Shown here piece after piece: positions 46,730 through 59,121 of a DNA stretch of 64,000 nucleotides; the stretch's first letter is position 1, and the number at the start of each line of letters is the position of its first letter. Origin of the DNA: Bidens hawaiensis (lineage: Eukaryota > Streptophyta > Magnoliopsida > Asterales > Asteraceae); assembly GCA_021521415.1 (NCBI GenBank), contig JAIQDT010005784.1, positions 1 to 64,000 of the forward strand, read 5' to 3'. Made by a program: the position numbers and the translations under genes. The notes below the pieces were generated by a model, which saw only the letters and a program-made list of their open reading frames with translations, made no database searches and was not told where the DNA came from.

Positions 46730-48762
46730 CGTAAAGCCCCGGTCCCGGGTCCCTACATTATCGTTGGATTTACTCATAAGCACAGTTCTAAATATCATAG
46801 TTAATAAAAACATTTCGCGGAATAATAAAAGTCAGCCATTTCTTACAAACCATAGAATACTTGTCTTAAAACATCATAAATTATCTCAACATAAAACATA
46901 AAATAAAACATGATGTCTTCCATATTTAGATGTCAGCCATTCAATCCATGACATGTGTCATTCTCACGCTAGCTCTTTTAACCTATTTACCTGCGTGCAT
47001 ACTAAAAGTCAGCTACGTTGAGTGAGTTCTACTTAATTAGACAACATACAATACATTCAAACTCTTACATATATACATTTCCGAATATACATATTACATA
47101 CTTAACGTGTCTACCTTTTTTTCATACATGTGTACATTCTTTCTTTCTTTCATACTTTCATTCTTTTAGCATGTACATTACATACATAACTAACTATACA
47201 TTTTAAAGATCATTTCGCCCTATAACATTCAAATATATTATTAGGATCTGCAACCCTTTAACCTTTGCAGATATTATTAGAGTTTGCAACCCTGTAACAT
47301 TCATATATATTATTAGGGCCTGCAACCCTTTAAGCATACCACCATACAACCATACATTATTTTCTTTATATTTATATTTATATTTATATTTATATACTAT
47401 CATACATACACTTAATCCTTTCTATATCATTCGTACATCATTCATATATCATTCATAAAACAATCACATATCATACACTTACCACTTAAGGTAAGTGTAT
47501 TAACTATCACATCGAGTATGCACACAGCCCCGAAAACATAACAAGGAAATGGGGCTAGAAACTCACTTGAGCTCGGTTCCTTTCCGAGTTAATGGTAACT
47601 CCTTTTCTTAACTGGGCGCGACTGACTGTATAACAATTACACGTATCAATTATTTATCACTACCCATATCATATTTCTAGTTTAATATAGCCTTCAACGA
47701 ACGAGGGTCTGGGGGCAGCGCCCGTGGTAGCGGGGTCTAGGGACGGCCGCCCCTAGCAAGGTCCAAGGGGCAGAGCCCCTGGCCAGAGTCGAGCCGAAGT
47801 TCGGTCTTTCTTTATAGGTCATTTACCGTTTTAAACTTTACCTTTCATTACTAATTATTTGAATATTCAAAGCTTATATATCATATAAGTCCATAGCTAT
47901 CGTTTACGTACGTATACGCCGTATATGTTCCGTTTATTTGGAAAATCACTTAGGCCAGTATAAGTCATTGTATAAGTCAACCCAACACATGAGTCATTCC
48001 CCGTATAATTCAGTCCACGTATAAGTCAGTCAACGTATAAGTTTCTCTGTATAACTTATACTTCCGTATAAGTTATACACATACGTGACTTATGCATTCT
48101 TTCTATACATATACGCTGAACATATACATATATGCTGAACATATACGCCCTTTATAACATATACAGCGTATATGTTCAGATTTGGTTTTCCTTAACGCGT
48201 TTTTCGGGGGTTTCCTCGATTCCGGCTCCTTCAGTCGTCGTTGTTCGTCGTTTTTGGTCGGGTTTTGGTCGGATCTGATCTAGGTAGGCTCGGGTGGTTC
48301 ATAAATGGACCGTGGTGACTTTAAGCTCGTTTATCAACCGACTAACCTCTCGTTTCGTTTCTAGATCTAGAATCTAACGAACCACACGACACCCCGTGGC
48401 TGCGGTGTCAAGTATTATATTATTGGCTCAGTTGAGAGGTTCAGTAATCTACCTTCGGCTTGCTTCGGAACGGATTAGAGAGTGGTGTAGAGATCACTTG
48501 ACATATGTGTGTCTTTTTGATGGTGTAGGCTAGTGTGTAGAATGGATGGAGATGGAAATGGAAATGATTAGGGTTTATGGGTATTTATTCTCCCTAAGCC
48601 CATGAACCTTAGGCCCATCTTCCTCTAATTCCATGATTTAATTCCATATATTTTAACCCACCATCCCTTTATCATTTTTATTATATTATTATTATTTTTC
48701 TAATAACTTAAATTTGTTCTTCTATCGTGAATAATATTTTAACAGAAATTCGGGATGTTACA
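46730..48762 (-). repeat. 3' LTR (L6) of a minus-strand chromovirus, family L
   Basis: Bounded by CGTAAAGCCCCGG (one mismatch from TGTAAGG) and TTCGGGATGTTACA. Unlike the solo copies it adjoins an internal domain: pol ends 45 bp to the right. This fixes the family orientation (LTR starts TGTAACATCC on the minus strand) and identifies family L as Ty3/gypsy. It contains three TATTATTAGG units (47235-47330), the GC-rich block (about 47699-47790), and TATACG words around 47900-48170. Confidence 0.85.
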
Positions 48763-48806
48763 AGTCTACCATCCTTAAAAGTGGTTTCATCCCCGAAATC
48801 TAACTA

Positions 48807-49688
48807 TTATTTAAACAGATCTGGGTAAAACTTGCGCATCTCTTCTTCCACCTCCCAAGTGGCATCTGATCCCTTTCGGTGTTTCCATATCACTTTAACT
48901 AAGGGAATAACTTTATGATGGAGTTACTTTTCCTTACGGTCCACTATCTCAATAGGCTGCTCGATATAGTTTAACTGCTCATCAACCTCAATATCTATTA
49001 ATAGCATGTGTGACGTGCCATCAGTTAGACATTTCCTTAAGTGAGAGACGTGAAAGGTAGAGTGAATACCTTGTAACTCTTTAGGAAAATACAGCTTGTA
49101 AGCTACTTCGCCCTCACGATAGACGATCTTAAACTGTCCAATGTACCTTGGACTTAACTATCCTCTCTTTCTGAAACGAATAATCCCCTTCCAAGGCGAG
49201 ACCTTAAGCTTTACATAGTCACCAACGCTGAACTCAATTAGTCGTTTCCGCTTATCAGCATAGGACTTCTGGCGATCTTGGGCAGCTTTCATTCTTGCCT
49301 TGATCTGATCAAACCTTGAAGAGGTTTCCTGCACCATTTCTAGACTTCCAATCTCTTACTGACTAAGCTTTCCCTAACATACAGGAGTTCTACAACGTCT
49401 ACCATACAACATCTCAAACGGTGGCATACCAATACTCGAGTGGTAGCTGTTGTTATAAGAGAATTCTGCAAGATGCAAATGATCATCCCAACTTCCTCCA
49501 AAATCTAAGACACAAGGGCGTAATATATCCTCAAGGGTTTGGATAGTCCTTTCAGACTGCCCATCTGTTTGAGGATGATACGTCGTACTGATGTTCAATT
49601 TTGTTCCCATAGCTTCATGGAACTTCTTCCAGAATCTTGAAGTAAAACAAGTATCTCTATCAGACACCATCGGCATCCATACTCCATG
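48807..49688 (-). pseudogene. Chromovirus pol 3' end: integrase core and chromodomain, several stops
   Basis: A single minus-strand frame encodes the second half of the integrase core ([47 protein letters not shown]), the GPF-like region (VGDYVKLKVSPWKG ... STFHVSHLRKC) and a C-terminal chromodomain (PLVKVIWKHRKGSDATWE ... FYPDLFK), ending at 48807. Stops occur in frame at 49374, just after it at the expected SQRE region, in the RKRG*LSP position and in the KEK*LHH position. The first catalytic Asp and everything upstream are lost at 49689, where LTR L7 begins. The chromodomain marks a Tekay/CRM-like chromovirus, and its stops make it dead. Confidence 0.88.
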
Positions 49689-50514
49689 TGTAAGGCCCCG
49701 TTCCCGGTGCTTTACTTTGGTGTTGGATTTACTCATAAACACAGTTCTATTTATCAGAGTTAATTAAAACTTTTGTGGAATAATAATAAAAGTCAATCAT
49801 TCATTACAAACATTCATAACTTGTCTTTAAACAAAACTTGAAATATAAAACATCATGACAAATCTTCCGATTCCCGCTTCCTCAGTTCCTGCCATGTGTC
49901 TCCCTCAAGCTAGCTGCTTCAGTCTATTTACCTGAATGCATACTAAAAGTCAGCTATACTAAGTGAGTTCTAGTTAATCAGGAAACATACAATACATTCA
50001 TATGCTTACTCATTCATATCCGAAGATACATATTACTTACATGTTTATCTTTCTTTTGTACATACAAAAGTATATACTTTCTTTCTTTCCTCCTTTTTTT
50101 ACTTCTCTCATTCTTTTATATTATAAAACACGTTTTAAAGAGCATTACGCCCTACTTCCTTGAGTATTATTAGGGTCTGGTTCCCTTCTTCCTCGAGTAT
50201 TATTAGGGCTCGGTTCCCTTCTTCCTCGAGTATTGTTAGGGCTCGGTTCCCTTCTTCCTCGAGTATTGTTATGGCCTGGTTCCCTTTCTTCCATACAACC
50301 ATACCATACCTTTCTATATATTCATAATTATGACTTTCATACATACTCTTGATCTTTTCTATAGCATACATACATCATTCAGACATCATATATAAACAAT
50401 CGCATCTTCAAACTATCACCTGGCGGTACATGCAATATCCGAAGATCATTCACGCACCGTCAAGCATTCATTAATACATAAATCATATAAGGCATACACT
50501 TACCACTTAAGGTG
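49689..50514 (-). repeat. L-family LTR copy L7, truncated, inserted in integrase
   Basis: Starts TGTAAGGCCCCG directly after integrase codons and carries four to five TATTATTAGGG/TATTGTTAGGG units (about 50155-50290) and the CACTTACCACTTAAGG block, then breaks off at about 50514. The flank CCATG (49684-49688) has no clear partner, so the other end is deleted or rearranged. Confidence 0.75.
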
Positions 50515-50759
50515 TTTTTGAGGATCATATAAACAATCGCGTTTTTAGCCCAATTTAAGTGTTTTTGAGGATCTTTTAACGTATTTAATTATCAAATAGT
50601 TATCAAATGAATTAAATAAACACTCAATTTCATCAATTAATAAAATTCAAATTAAAGTCAGGGTCGGGTAAATTAAATAATCAAAAATTGACAGATGTCA
50701 CAACATCCATGGGTCTTTGTACCCAGATTAGAAAACATGTTACAAACCGGATTATAACC
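50515..50759. other. Intergenic sequence next to L7
   Basis: AT-rich, with a short duplicated phrase GTGTTTTTGAGGATC (50512-50526 and 50561-50575). Nothing else recognised. Confidence 0.4.
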
Positions 50760-50905
50760 TCTCCTTCACTCCTCCGCTCATCTACCTCAATTCTTGTTCC
50801 TTTAACCCTCAAACCCTAACCCTAACCCTACAATGACTATTCTATCTGATAACGAAAAGGAAGTTCACAAAATCTCAAAACCCTGGTTAATATTCTTTAA
50901 TTAAT
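50760..50905 (+). other. Possible 5' end of a host gene (pyrimidine-rich leader with telo-box)
   Basis: A pyrimidine-rich stretch leads to AAACCCTAACCCTAACCC (50814-50831) and an ATG at 50833 with a 23-codon ORF starting MTILSDNEKEVHKISKPW. The telo-box AAACCCTAA is typical of promoters of plant translation genes. No downstream exon or family was recognised, so it may be a gene fragment or chance. Confidence 0.3.
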
Positions 50906-51369
50906 AGTTCATTCCCAAAACACTCTGCCTATTCTCTAAACCACCTCTTGAGTGTTGATTGATTCTCGTTTTCGAATTTCATTTATCGATTGCAGCCTCT
51001 TAAATTGATTACATTGACTGTTGAAATCTTTGAATTTGATATTTGTTTTTGAAATAATTGATTCTATGATATTTTACATTGTTTTTTTGTTTATTTCATT
51101 GATTTGTTTTCCGGTCTAAACATATTTATTGATTTATACACTTTTGTATTATAAACTGGGAATTTATATCATCATGTTTTAAGTTTCTTTGTTATCGTTA
51201 CATCACAACATGGAAAAAATGATGATGATTACATATTGAACCTTTATGTATGTTTTAAACCAAGCCTGCGTTTCAATTATTCAGCTAAATCTTTTCAAAC
51301 ATAATCTCATAATCAAATTATCATTAGGATAATCTGTTATTTGTATATCGTCTTAAAATGATACAATTT

Positions 51370-51770
51370 AACATTTATAAGTTAATAAACCTTGAATGAG
51401 GTTATTTATGTCATTTAATATTGCAGCAAAAAACTTTCATAAGCACTGCAGAAAAATCAAGTTCTAATCTTCCATCATGTTACTTATACTGCAATAAACT
51501 TCTATCAACTAAGTTGTAGTGTAATTAGTTTTTATTTATCATTGTAGCAGAAGATGACTATAAAATTTTACATTTATAAGTTAATTAACCTACAATGAGG
51601 TTATTTATGTCATTTAATTATGATTGATGTAGAAACTATGATCAACTCTGCAAAATATTCAAGTTTTAATCTTCCATCATGTCACTTAACCTTCAATAAT
51701 CTTTCATCAACTGAGTTATAGTGAAATTATATTTTGATTATCATTGCAACATAACATGACTAAAAACAAT
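51370..51770. repeat. Tandem duplication of about 205 bp
   Basis: Two diverged copies share ACATTTATAAGTTAAT, GAGGTTATTTATGTCATTTA, TAATCTTCCATCATGT and a TCAACT(A/G)AGTT block in the same order. Non-coding. Confidence 0.7.
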
Positions 51771-52381
51771 TTTGAATTTTAGTTTAATTATGGTTGCAGC
51801 ACAAAACTATCATCAAAACATTACTAAAATCAGTTGTCAGTCAACCTAATAGTTCATATGATATTACTTATATAATCTATTAAAACTCATATTGCAACAA
51901 AACATTACAAAAAACCATAAATCCAGAATTTATTTATTAACAACTGAATTTAAGTTTTTAATATAAAGAAACATAATATATTATAAATAATTGTATATTT
52001 AAATTTTATATTGTAGAAATTCAATATCACAACAGAATTTTAAATTAACTAAAACCATAAATCTGAAATTTTCTTATTAACAAATAAATTAAAATTTTTT
52101 ATATAAAGAAACATAATATATTATAAATTATAAATTATATATTCTTTATTATAGATAATATCTAAATTCTATTTTATAGGAATTATATATCAAAACATAT
52201 CGATAAATATGTTACTTTTTCATTATTAAATCATAATAACATTCACCTTCTTCTTCATTCAATAATCGTTAAAGGTTTAAGGCTAGTTTTTTTTATTATG
52301 TTTTACAATTTTTTTTTTGTGTTTTGCTGTTTATTAATCAATTAATCTAAACTGTAATCATAACACATGTATGTTCTACTT
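51771..52381. other. AT-rich intergenic sequence
   Basis: Very AT-rich and without ORFs, with a loose repeat of CATAATATATTATAAAT (51970-52140). Confidence 0.5.
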
Positions 52382-52746
52382 TGTAAGTCCTTGGAACGGA
52401 TCTTTCAATGTGATATCAACAATCTCGTTGTTAAGTGGAAATTAACAATAGATGATTCATTAGAAAACAGTTAAACACATAAAGAACACTCAAAGAATGA
52501 TTCAAAACACACGTATATTACGTCTGGTGCTTAAGCACAAACTTACACAATAACTGGTTCAACAAGGATTATGAACGGCCAACCTTAAACCTAGATACAA
52601 TGTGTATATTTAGGTACTACATCCTAGACCAACATATGCCCAAAAGCCCACTGAGATCATTTAGATCTCGGTTTACATGCAAGCCCAAAACATAATGCAA
52701 ACAAGCCCAAAACTAAAGTACAAACCAAACTAATATAAGCCCAACA
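52382..52746 (-). repeat. 3' LTR of Copia-4 (365 bp) with polypurine tract
   Basis: TGTAAGTCC at the left and AGCCCAACA at the right give TGT...ACA termini. On the minus strand GGGGAGAT (52747-52754), a polypurine tract, immediately precedes TGTTGGGC. The extra ORF ends only about 28 bp upstream. Confidence 0.7.
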
Positions 52747-52774
52747 ATCTCCCCGTTGGTTTGTAATTTCATCT

Positions 52775-55232
52775 TTATTCATGCTCCAGAATATTCGCAT
52801 CTGCTTCCTTGTATCCACTAAACCACAAACCCGTTCTGATAATCGATCCCACCATTCTTGTATACTCTTTAGCAGGCGGCTCGAACAGTGGTTCAACCAC
52901 AATATGAAAGTTTCTAAGAGTCTTGATATCTCTTTCATGGAATTTTAGAAAATCACGTGTATCAACAAAACGAAATTGCCCCTTTCGTAGATGAATAACA
53001 ACTGTAGCTGTTTCACTTTTGTACGTCCAGAACTTCATCTCGTCAAGCGACCCTCTTGAATTGAAGTAGACAATGGAATGTGAGTTTCTTTATTAGTTGC
53101 AAGCAACATCACATTGACCATAGTCTTTTCCATCTTCGGATCTTTAACTCCCTTTGCTTTCTTCAAAAACGACTCAGCAGTAGACATATTAGGAAATCCT
53201 TGATCAACTTGTCTTCTCAAGAAGTTCCAAAAATCAATAGCCCTTTTGTCATTATTTGGGTTGTGAAATGGAGCATTGATAAGGTCACTGAGATCTACCC
53301 TCGTCCAGGATCCAAAATCCTTCATTTTCCGATAATACTCAGTAGTCTCAGACCTTCGTTTCACCCACCACATAGATTTATCAACATCAAAACCCCAGGA
53401 CATGACAACAGAACGATCACCATATTTGTCTGAGAAGCCTTTTTTGAATTCAACAATGAACTTATCTGGATGATCGGAAGAATCCATATTCTGATTCAAC
53501 TTCTTCATGATAAGAATCTTTTTCTGAAGTTTGTCAGATTCATCAGCTGTTCTTGAAGGTGCAGAAAGATACTGTTCCAGTGGTTCAGATGCATCGATAT
53601 TTGAAGTCGGACGTGCACTGGAACTGCCACCTTGATCCTCAGCAGGTGTCATTGCAGCAATGTCTTCACTGCTTTTGAATTCATCCCCAAACTTTTGAAC
53701 AAACTTCTATTGGAGGTCCAAGTACATAGCGGTGAGACCACTCATGTTAGCTTGAAGATCTTTGATCTTCAAATCTCAATCTGTGTTGCTAGCTTCAAGC
53801 TCCTGGATGCATACATCCTTCACAACCGAGTCTTGTTCAAGCTCAAAGACTCGTCATTGCAAGGACTGTACCAACTGGTTCATCATCCAGAGAAATTCCC
53901 TTGCCTTAACCATGCAAAAACTAATCTTGCATTACAAGAATGTGAGCAATAGTTTCAGCAACGCTTGAGCTTGACTGACCAATCGGGTTAGATGATCCCG
54001 ATGGCTCGTCAGCATATGGAATATTAGCCTCAAACTCAAACTCATGAGCAATATCTTTAAAGATCTGTTCTTGAGTTTGAGGTTTAGTAGTCGATGGACT
54101 TGTAGCAACATGAGTCACAACAGGTTCCAACTCATGTTCCGGTTGTTGGCTTGTCGGTGTAGTTTCAGTAACCAACACACTGGGTCTTGGAACTTTCTTT
54201 CTTCGCTTTAGTGGAATAAGATCGGTAACTGGTTCTTCAGGTTTTTTCTTCATCATGTGTCGCAGTGACTGATTGAGGTGGTTTCAACGCAATCGACTGG
54301 AGCTGATCTTTAAATTTCTCAAAATCTGCTAGTTGATCAGCAGTAGGTACGGTTTCTTGTTCTTGGTGTTCTATATCCATGTGTTGTACTTGAGTGCTTT
54401 ATGGCTCATCATCGTTCGAGATGGTTTTAAACGAAGCAGTGAACCTCCGAGCAGGTGTCACATTCTCGTCAGCAATCGAGGCACTAGCAGGTCAGTCTCA
54501 GCAAACTTTCCGAACATAACAAATTCGTGAAGGCCTTTGTACACGACCTTTGATCCCTTCCTTGATTTCTTCATTAACCCAAAGGTATTGGGACCCATGG
54601 CCTTCAGATTGAGCGTCTCTACAGATTTGACAAGATCAGGGTAGTGGGAGTCAAAGATCATCTGTAGAAACCTCAGGTACATAAGAAACATCTCCTTCTT
54701 CTTCCCCTTTAGATTTCTCATCATCTAATCGAACACGCACTTTGAGCAATTATAGTTCTAGTCCATGATCAGAGCAACCACAACCGACATCTAAACCCCC
54801 TTTGTGTCCTGAAACACACGTGAAGAACGTGTGAATGAAGAACCTCCAGTGCGGATGGAAAAGTTTCTTGATAGCTGGAGGGTAGGATACTTCATATCTC
54901 ATTCTCAGTGCAACTTCAGCAACGGTGTCAGTTGGATAGTCTTGTTGATCACCAAATAACAACACTTCACGAATGATGGCCTTTGAAATGACGACAGGAT
55001 TCTTTTGAATCTTGGAGTCAATGGTAAAGACTACCCCGACACTCCGTTGATTGATGGAGGCGTTGTTCCAGAACTCCGTCACTATATTCTTATATATAAC
55101 AGGAGTTTCTCGTATAGCGTGAGAAATCCAGCACATGTTGAGCCCCACTCTCATGGATTTGAATTCTTCGTGCATCAGGGGTGGATCATATAAGCATACG
55201 GCTACAAACTTCAATGGTGCTTGATCAGCCAT
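52775..55232 (-). pseudogene. Copia-4 extra ORF, divergent relative of the Copia-2 accessory protein, frame-shifted
   Basis: Starts MADQAPLKFVAV at 55232. The N-terminal domain has VTEFWNNASI, VVISKAIIREVLLFGD and HWRFFIHTFFTCVSG, matching in order the Copia-2 motifs RQFWNTAQY, VVSAETVRRVLQFDD and YKYLLHVLIHC. Next come FLMYLRFLQ, a basic NLS-like patch PLKRRKKVPRP (about 54186-54225), a Thr/Pro-rich stretch, and a C-terminal domain with TTEYYRKMKDFGSW and RRQVDQGFP, paralleling VQYYEKMSD and FEVDHGF. At least four frameshifts and several stops split it into 55247-54750, 54724-54458, 54256-53921, 53652-53035 and 53038-52775. No membrane span or signal peptide. Non-functional copy; function of the family unknown. 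Confidence 0.75.
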
Positions 55233-55234
55233 TA

Positions 55235-55255
55235 CTGCGACAAACAAGTCAAGTT
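55235..55255 (-). promoter_or_regulatory. Splice-acceptor-like site before the Copia-4 extra ORF
   Basis: TTAACTTGACTTGTTTGTCG followed by CAG (55235-55237) lies two bases before ATG GCT GAT. It is U-rich, with a TTAAC branch-like word about 19 nt upstream, as at the Copia-2 extra ORF. Confidence 0.45.
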
Positions 55256-56788
55256 AATTAACCATTCACTTAACTTAACAATAACTCAATATTATAAGGA
55301 CAATTATTTAATTTACAAAAAAAGGCAGGGACCAAGAATAATAATTTTAAGTAAAACTAGTCATTTAATGTAAATTAACATGAATTTTAAATTAGTTTTC
55401 GGTCCAAGTATGAGTTCTCTGTCCAAATGAAAGGATTTCGGTCCATCATAATGATTTATGTCCAAGTAAGAGTTTTTGGTCTAGAATTTAATTTCTATGT
55501 CCAGATCCACCGAAAATAGAAGTTCTTGGTCACTCAGAATAGGTTCTCGGTCACTCAGAATAGGTTCTCGGTCAACAAGTCAACTGAGACCCCTTTGTTT
55601 GACCACACGTATCGGTCAAACATCCTGAGAAAACCTTTGAGTTCCCTTCGAAATCCGGGTATTCTTCTCCAAAATAGCAAGATTACCATTTATATAAAAA
55701 CATGCAACTCCACATAATTATAACCCGTCAAGAACATAACTCACAACTATTTTAACCTCTATCCTAAGAAATATTTATCACAGGAGTGACAGTCAACCAT
55801 CAATATCGTCCACACCCCTTTCACGAAAGATCGAAAAAGGTTCCCCTTTTCATTCATTTACCTGTTGGTTAAGAAAAATCATGATACTATCTTGAACAAT
55901 GAGATCTAAATAGCTTAAAGGACAAGAGCACCAAGGGTTTTCGGCTTGGAGTTAGTTTGAGAATAAGATATTTGAAAAGAGTAAAACCAATAATGCAGAC
56001 AAAATCTTATATATATCAAAATATTTACGACGGGCCGAAAACCATGATGGGCCGAGAACCTAAAGTAAGCCAGGCCGAAGATATTATGTCCAAATCAACT
56101 GTTTATGGGTCTCATGGGCTATGAGCAGTTTTAAACCCAACGCGGATGTGATCCATGGTTTTAAAAACTGATTCCTTAAAGTATCCGTTTCGACGAGAGT
56201 AATTAAGAAGTAAAAATAAAATAAAATAAAATAAATAAAGATTAAAAACAACAAATAAAGAGAATTTAATCACCCGGTCTTTTTGTAATTTTTAACAAAC
56301 TTTTGGGATCAGACTTCAGTTCCGATAAAAATGCAACCTCTAAATAAAAGATCCGAACATGGAATCACATTGATTAAGATGCTTTCTCAAAGATTAATGT
56401 TCAGCGTTATTATGACATAAAGAAACAGGTTGATAGAAGGTATAATAGACTTAGTATGATTTTCATTGCATCAGTGATACGAGTTAGGTTCAATTTGGCA
56501 TAAATCTTTGATGGACATCACTCATGGACCTGTGATGCCTCCTATCTCTTCTCAAAGCGTATTTGGCTTTCCCCAGATCACACCAATTTAACTCCAACCC
56601 CCTAGAGCTTGATCAAAAATTTCCTTTATACAAGAAAAAATTAAGCTTTAAGGTTTAACGTTGGACTTACAAGCCATCCGTACTTACATGCCTTTCATTT
56701 AGGATGTTTAAAACAAATTCGAATGCTCCATCCTTGTAGTTCTAGTTTGACCCTTTAAGCTTTTTAAAAAACACGAATTAATAACACA
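55248..56788 (-). repeat. Copia-4 spacer with motif B array (GACCGAGAACC words)
   Basis: Between 55385 and 55575 at least eight words of the type TTCTCGGTC, TTTCGGTCC or TTCTTGGTC occur, including a direct repeat GTCACTCAGAATAGGTTCTC. Further GGGCCGAGAACC words lie at 56030-56070. The remainder, including an (AAAAT)n tract near 56212-56236, is AT-rich and without coding motifs. Confidence 0.65.
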
Positions 56789-56793
56789 ATATA

Positions 56794-59121
56794 TGTCACA
56801 CCCCGGTCCTAGGGCCTAGGCGTGTGACCACAAGTTGGTACCTGTTTTGTAAATATATCAGAGTTGGGGGTTTTATTTCAGTGGAAGTCTTTAGTAAAAT
56901 ATTATTATATTGAAAACTTATTAAACTCTCTGGTTTAAATACCCGTTCAGTGTTTCAAATACATTTCTTTCGAAAACATATTTCTTTTATAATATTTTGA
57001 AATAAAATATCTGAGCCATCAGATAGCATCTAATGACTATAACTCCAATCTTCTATACCTTCTTGCTTGTATGTTCTAACCTTTATTGTTTCCCTGTAAC
57101 ATGGGGGAAAAATACGTCAGCACAAAGCTGGTGAATAACGCTGACTCTAAAATCTCTTTTCAATAACTTTGTGAAACCAACAATAATACCTTTGTGACTA
57201 CTCATTAGGCACCCAACTCCATTGGGATTAAATTACCCTAAGTACCATGTACAATTAATTATATACACAATATCATTTCTCTGAACAGTCCCGTAGACCT
57301 TCAGAGGCATGTTGATGATATGCATGGTCTCGGAGAAATGCCGAGTCACCATGTATGTTTGGATCTAGACACATGTATACACTTAATCAGAGTGTCCGTT
57401 TCTTATTATTGTACACAAAGTTTTAAGGATTCGTAAATCCTATGCAAACACTCAGACTCATTATAAAAGGTTTGGGGCGTATTCACCTTGTCTGTTTATA
57501 ATCAGTTTCTGATACTGATTCCTGTTTCTGATTTCTGCTTCTTGTTTTGTTACCTCGGACCTATAGTACGAGAATAACCTTTGTATAAATAACTAGATCA
57601 ACGATCTAGCTTTAGACCTTTAGTCTATTTCGTATAGCTTTTAACCTTGAGAAAATCATTTGTTTCTTTAAAACATTTGGACCTTTAGTCCTTTGCTTCA
57701 TTTACCAATTATATGCTAAGTTTATTCTTCAAGAAGATATGTCTATATTGAGTTTCTTCTTCAAGAATAAACATTAATTTCAAAATTATAACCTCTTGTA
57801 TCATATTTCTTAGTCATAAAGAAATATTATTTTAACTATAACCTTTGCTTAAGAAAAGTTATATTATACTTATTCGTAATCAAGGTTCAGCTATAACTTC
57901 GACTATGGTCTAAGCCATTTATAATAATAAAATAATAACTTGGGCAGAACCCCTTACCTCGCATGGGTATTCGGAGTTAAATATTCCTAAGTTTATACGG
58001 GCAGCACTTCTACTCTATGCACGTTTATCGAGACATTTTTGATCAACCCTTCTTGACACGCAAATCAAGGCAATGTTCAGTCGCCGGGTCGTGCACGTAC
58101 TTCGAGGCGGATGTCGGGTTACTTTTGGTTGGCACGCACTTCGAGGAAAACACAGGGTATTTGGCACGGATTACGAGATAATATTTGTCTGGTCGGTGGC
58201 CAGCAAAACGGTGTTCGACACGCAAACCGAGGTAGAGAGAGAGTGAAAATTTAGAGAGAGAGTGGCTGTGATGTGTGGGAAATGAGCCGGATCCCTCCCC
58301 TTTTAAAGCCAATTTTGGGTCCCATCGCGGTACGCGATGGGTCCTCTTCCTGACCTCGTCTCGTAGCGCGACCGACACGTGGTCTGACACATTCAGCCAC
58401 GTGTCATGGTATGCTTCCACGTGTCACCCGGACGTGACACGTGTCCGTGAGTCATCACGGTACGCGATGGCCGTTGCTTAGACTCATCGCGTAGCGCGAT
58501 GGGTCTCTGGAAATTATTTTTCACTTTTAGCCCCTCGTCTTTGATAGCTTGTCATTTCTAGGCTAATTCTCGTTGTCCAAAAATACTAAGGTGGCTCTCA
58601 AAGCGGCTCGCGGCGATGCAAGCGTGCGAAGTGCAAAGTGCGCCATCAAAGCGCCACATTGCGCCCAACGCCTTTCGCCCTTCCCCGTCGCCATCGTCCT
58701 CGTCCTCGTCCTCGTCGTCATCCTCGTCCTCGCTCGAGCCCGAGCCCGAGCCCGAGCCCGTGCGCGTCGGGTGCTACGCACCCTTCGCTAGGACCACTTG
58801 GTGCATGATATTCATAATAGAATATAACTATGGAAATTCTATCTCTTATAAAGAGCTTCCATTTCTTTACCACTTCGAATGTGGGATGGATTCTATTTCC
58901 CTTATTTATACCTTAGTGGAATGCTTCCACTTTCTTACATCTTCCAATGTGGGATGGAATTCTTTTCATGTAAGTAAACTTAACTTAGGAAATATTTTTA
59001 TTTCCTTATTTTTCTTGTATTTCCTTATTTAATATTTTCTCATTACTTATCTTGAGATTATTTTTGATCCCTCAACTTTCTTAAGTTGTAAAATTTGGAT
59101 CTAAATTTTGGGGATGTTACA
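56794..59121 (-). repeat. 3' LTR of the TR-GAG-like element (2,328 bp)
   Basis: TGTCACACCCCGG at the left and GGGGATGTTACA at the right; the minus strand polypurine tract AAGGTGGGGAGGA adjoins it (59122-59134). It contains four CACGTG boxes (58376-58443), palindromes CCCATCGCG/CGCGATGGG (58321-58341) and simple repeats of CGTCCT and GAGCCC (58690-58760). The TATA word of the 5' LTR is degraded here to TTTAAAAG (58301-58308). Confidence 0.9.

Larger units (their letters stand above)
52382..56788 (-). mobile_element. Copia-4: 3' end of a fourth copia element (LTR, extra ORF, spacer)
   Basis: On the minus strand: a spacer with motif B words (56090-55385), a decayed extra ORF (55232-52775), a polypurine tract and the 3' LTR (52746-52382). 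Gag and pol are not in the window; they may lie beyond the gypsy element that starts at 56794, or be deleted. Classification as copia rests on homology of the extra ORF with that of Copia-2 and on the same ORF-PPT-LTR spacing. Confidence 0.6.

Noticed and set aside
50814..50831. Telomeric repeat tract
   Set aside because: Only about three CCCTAA units; it fits a promoter telo-box better than interstitial telomere DNA.
58563..58791. Arg- or Ala-rich ORFs in the TR-GAG LTR (also 63553-63789)
   Set aside because: They are low-complexity translations of CGTCCT and GAGCCC simple repeats.
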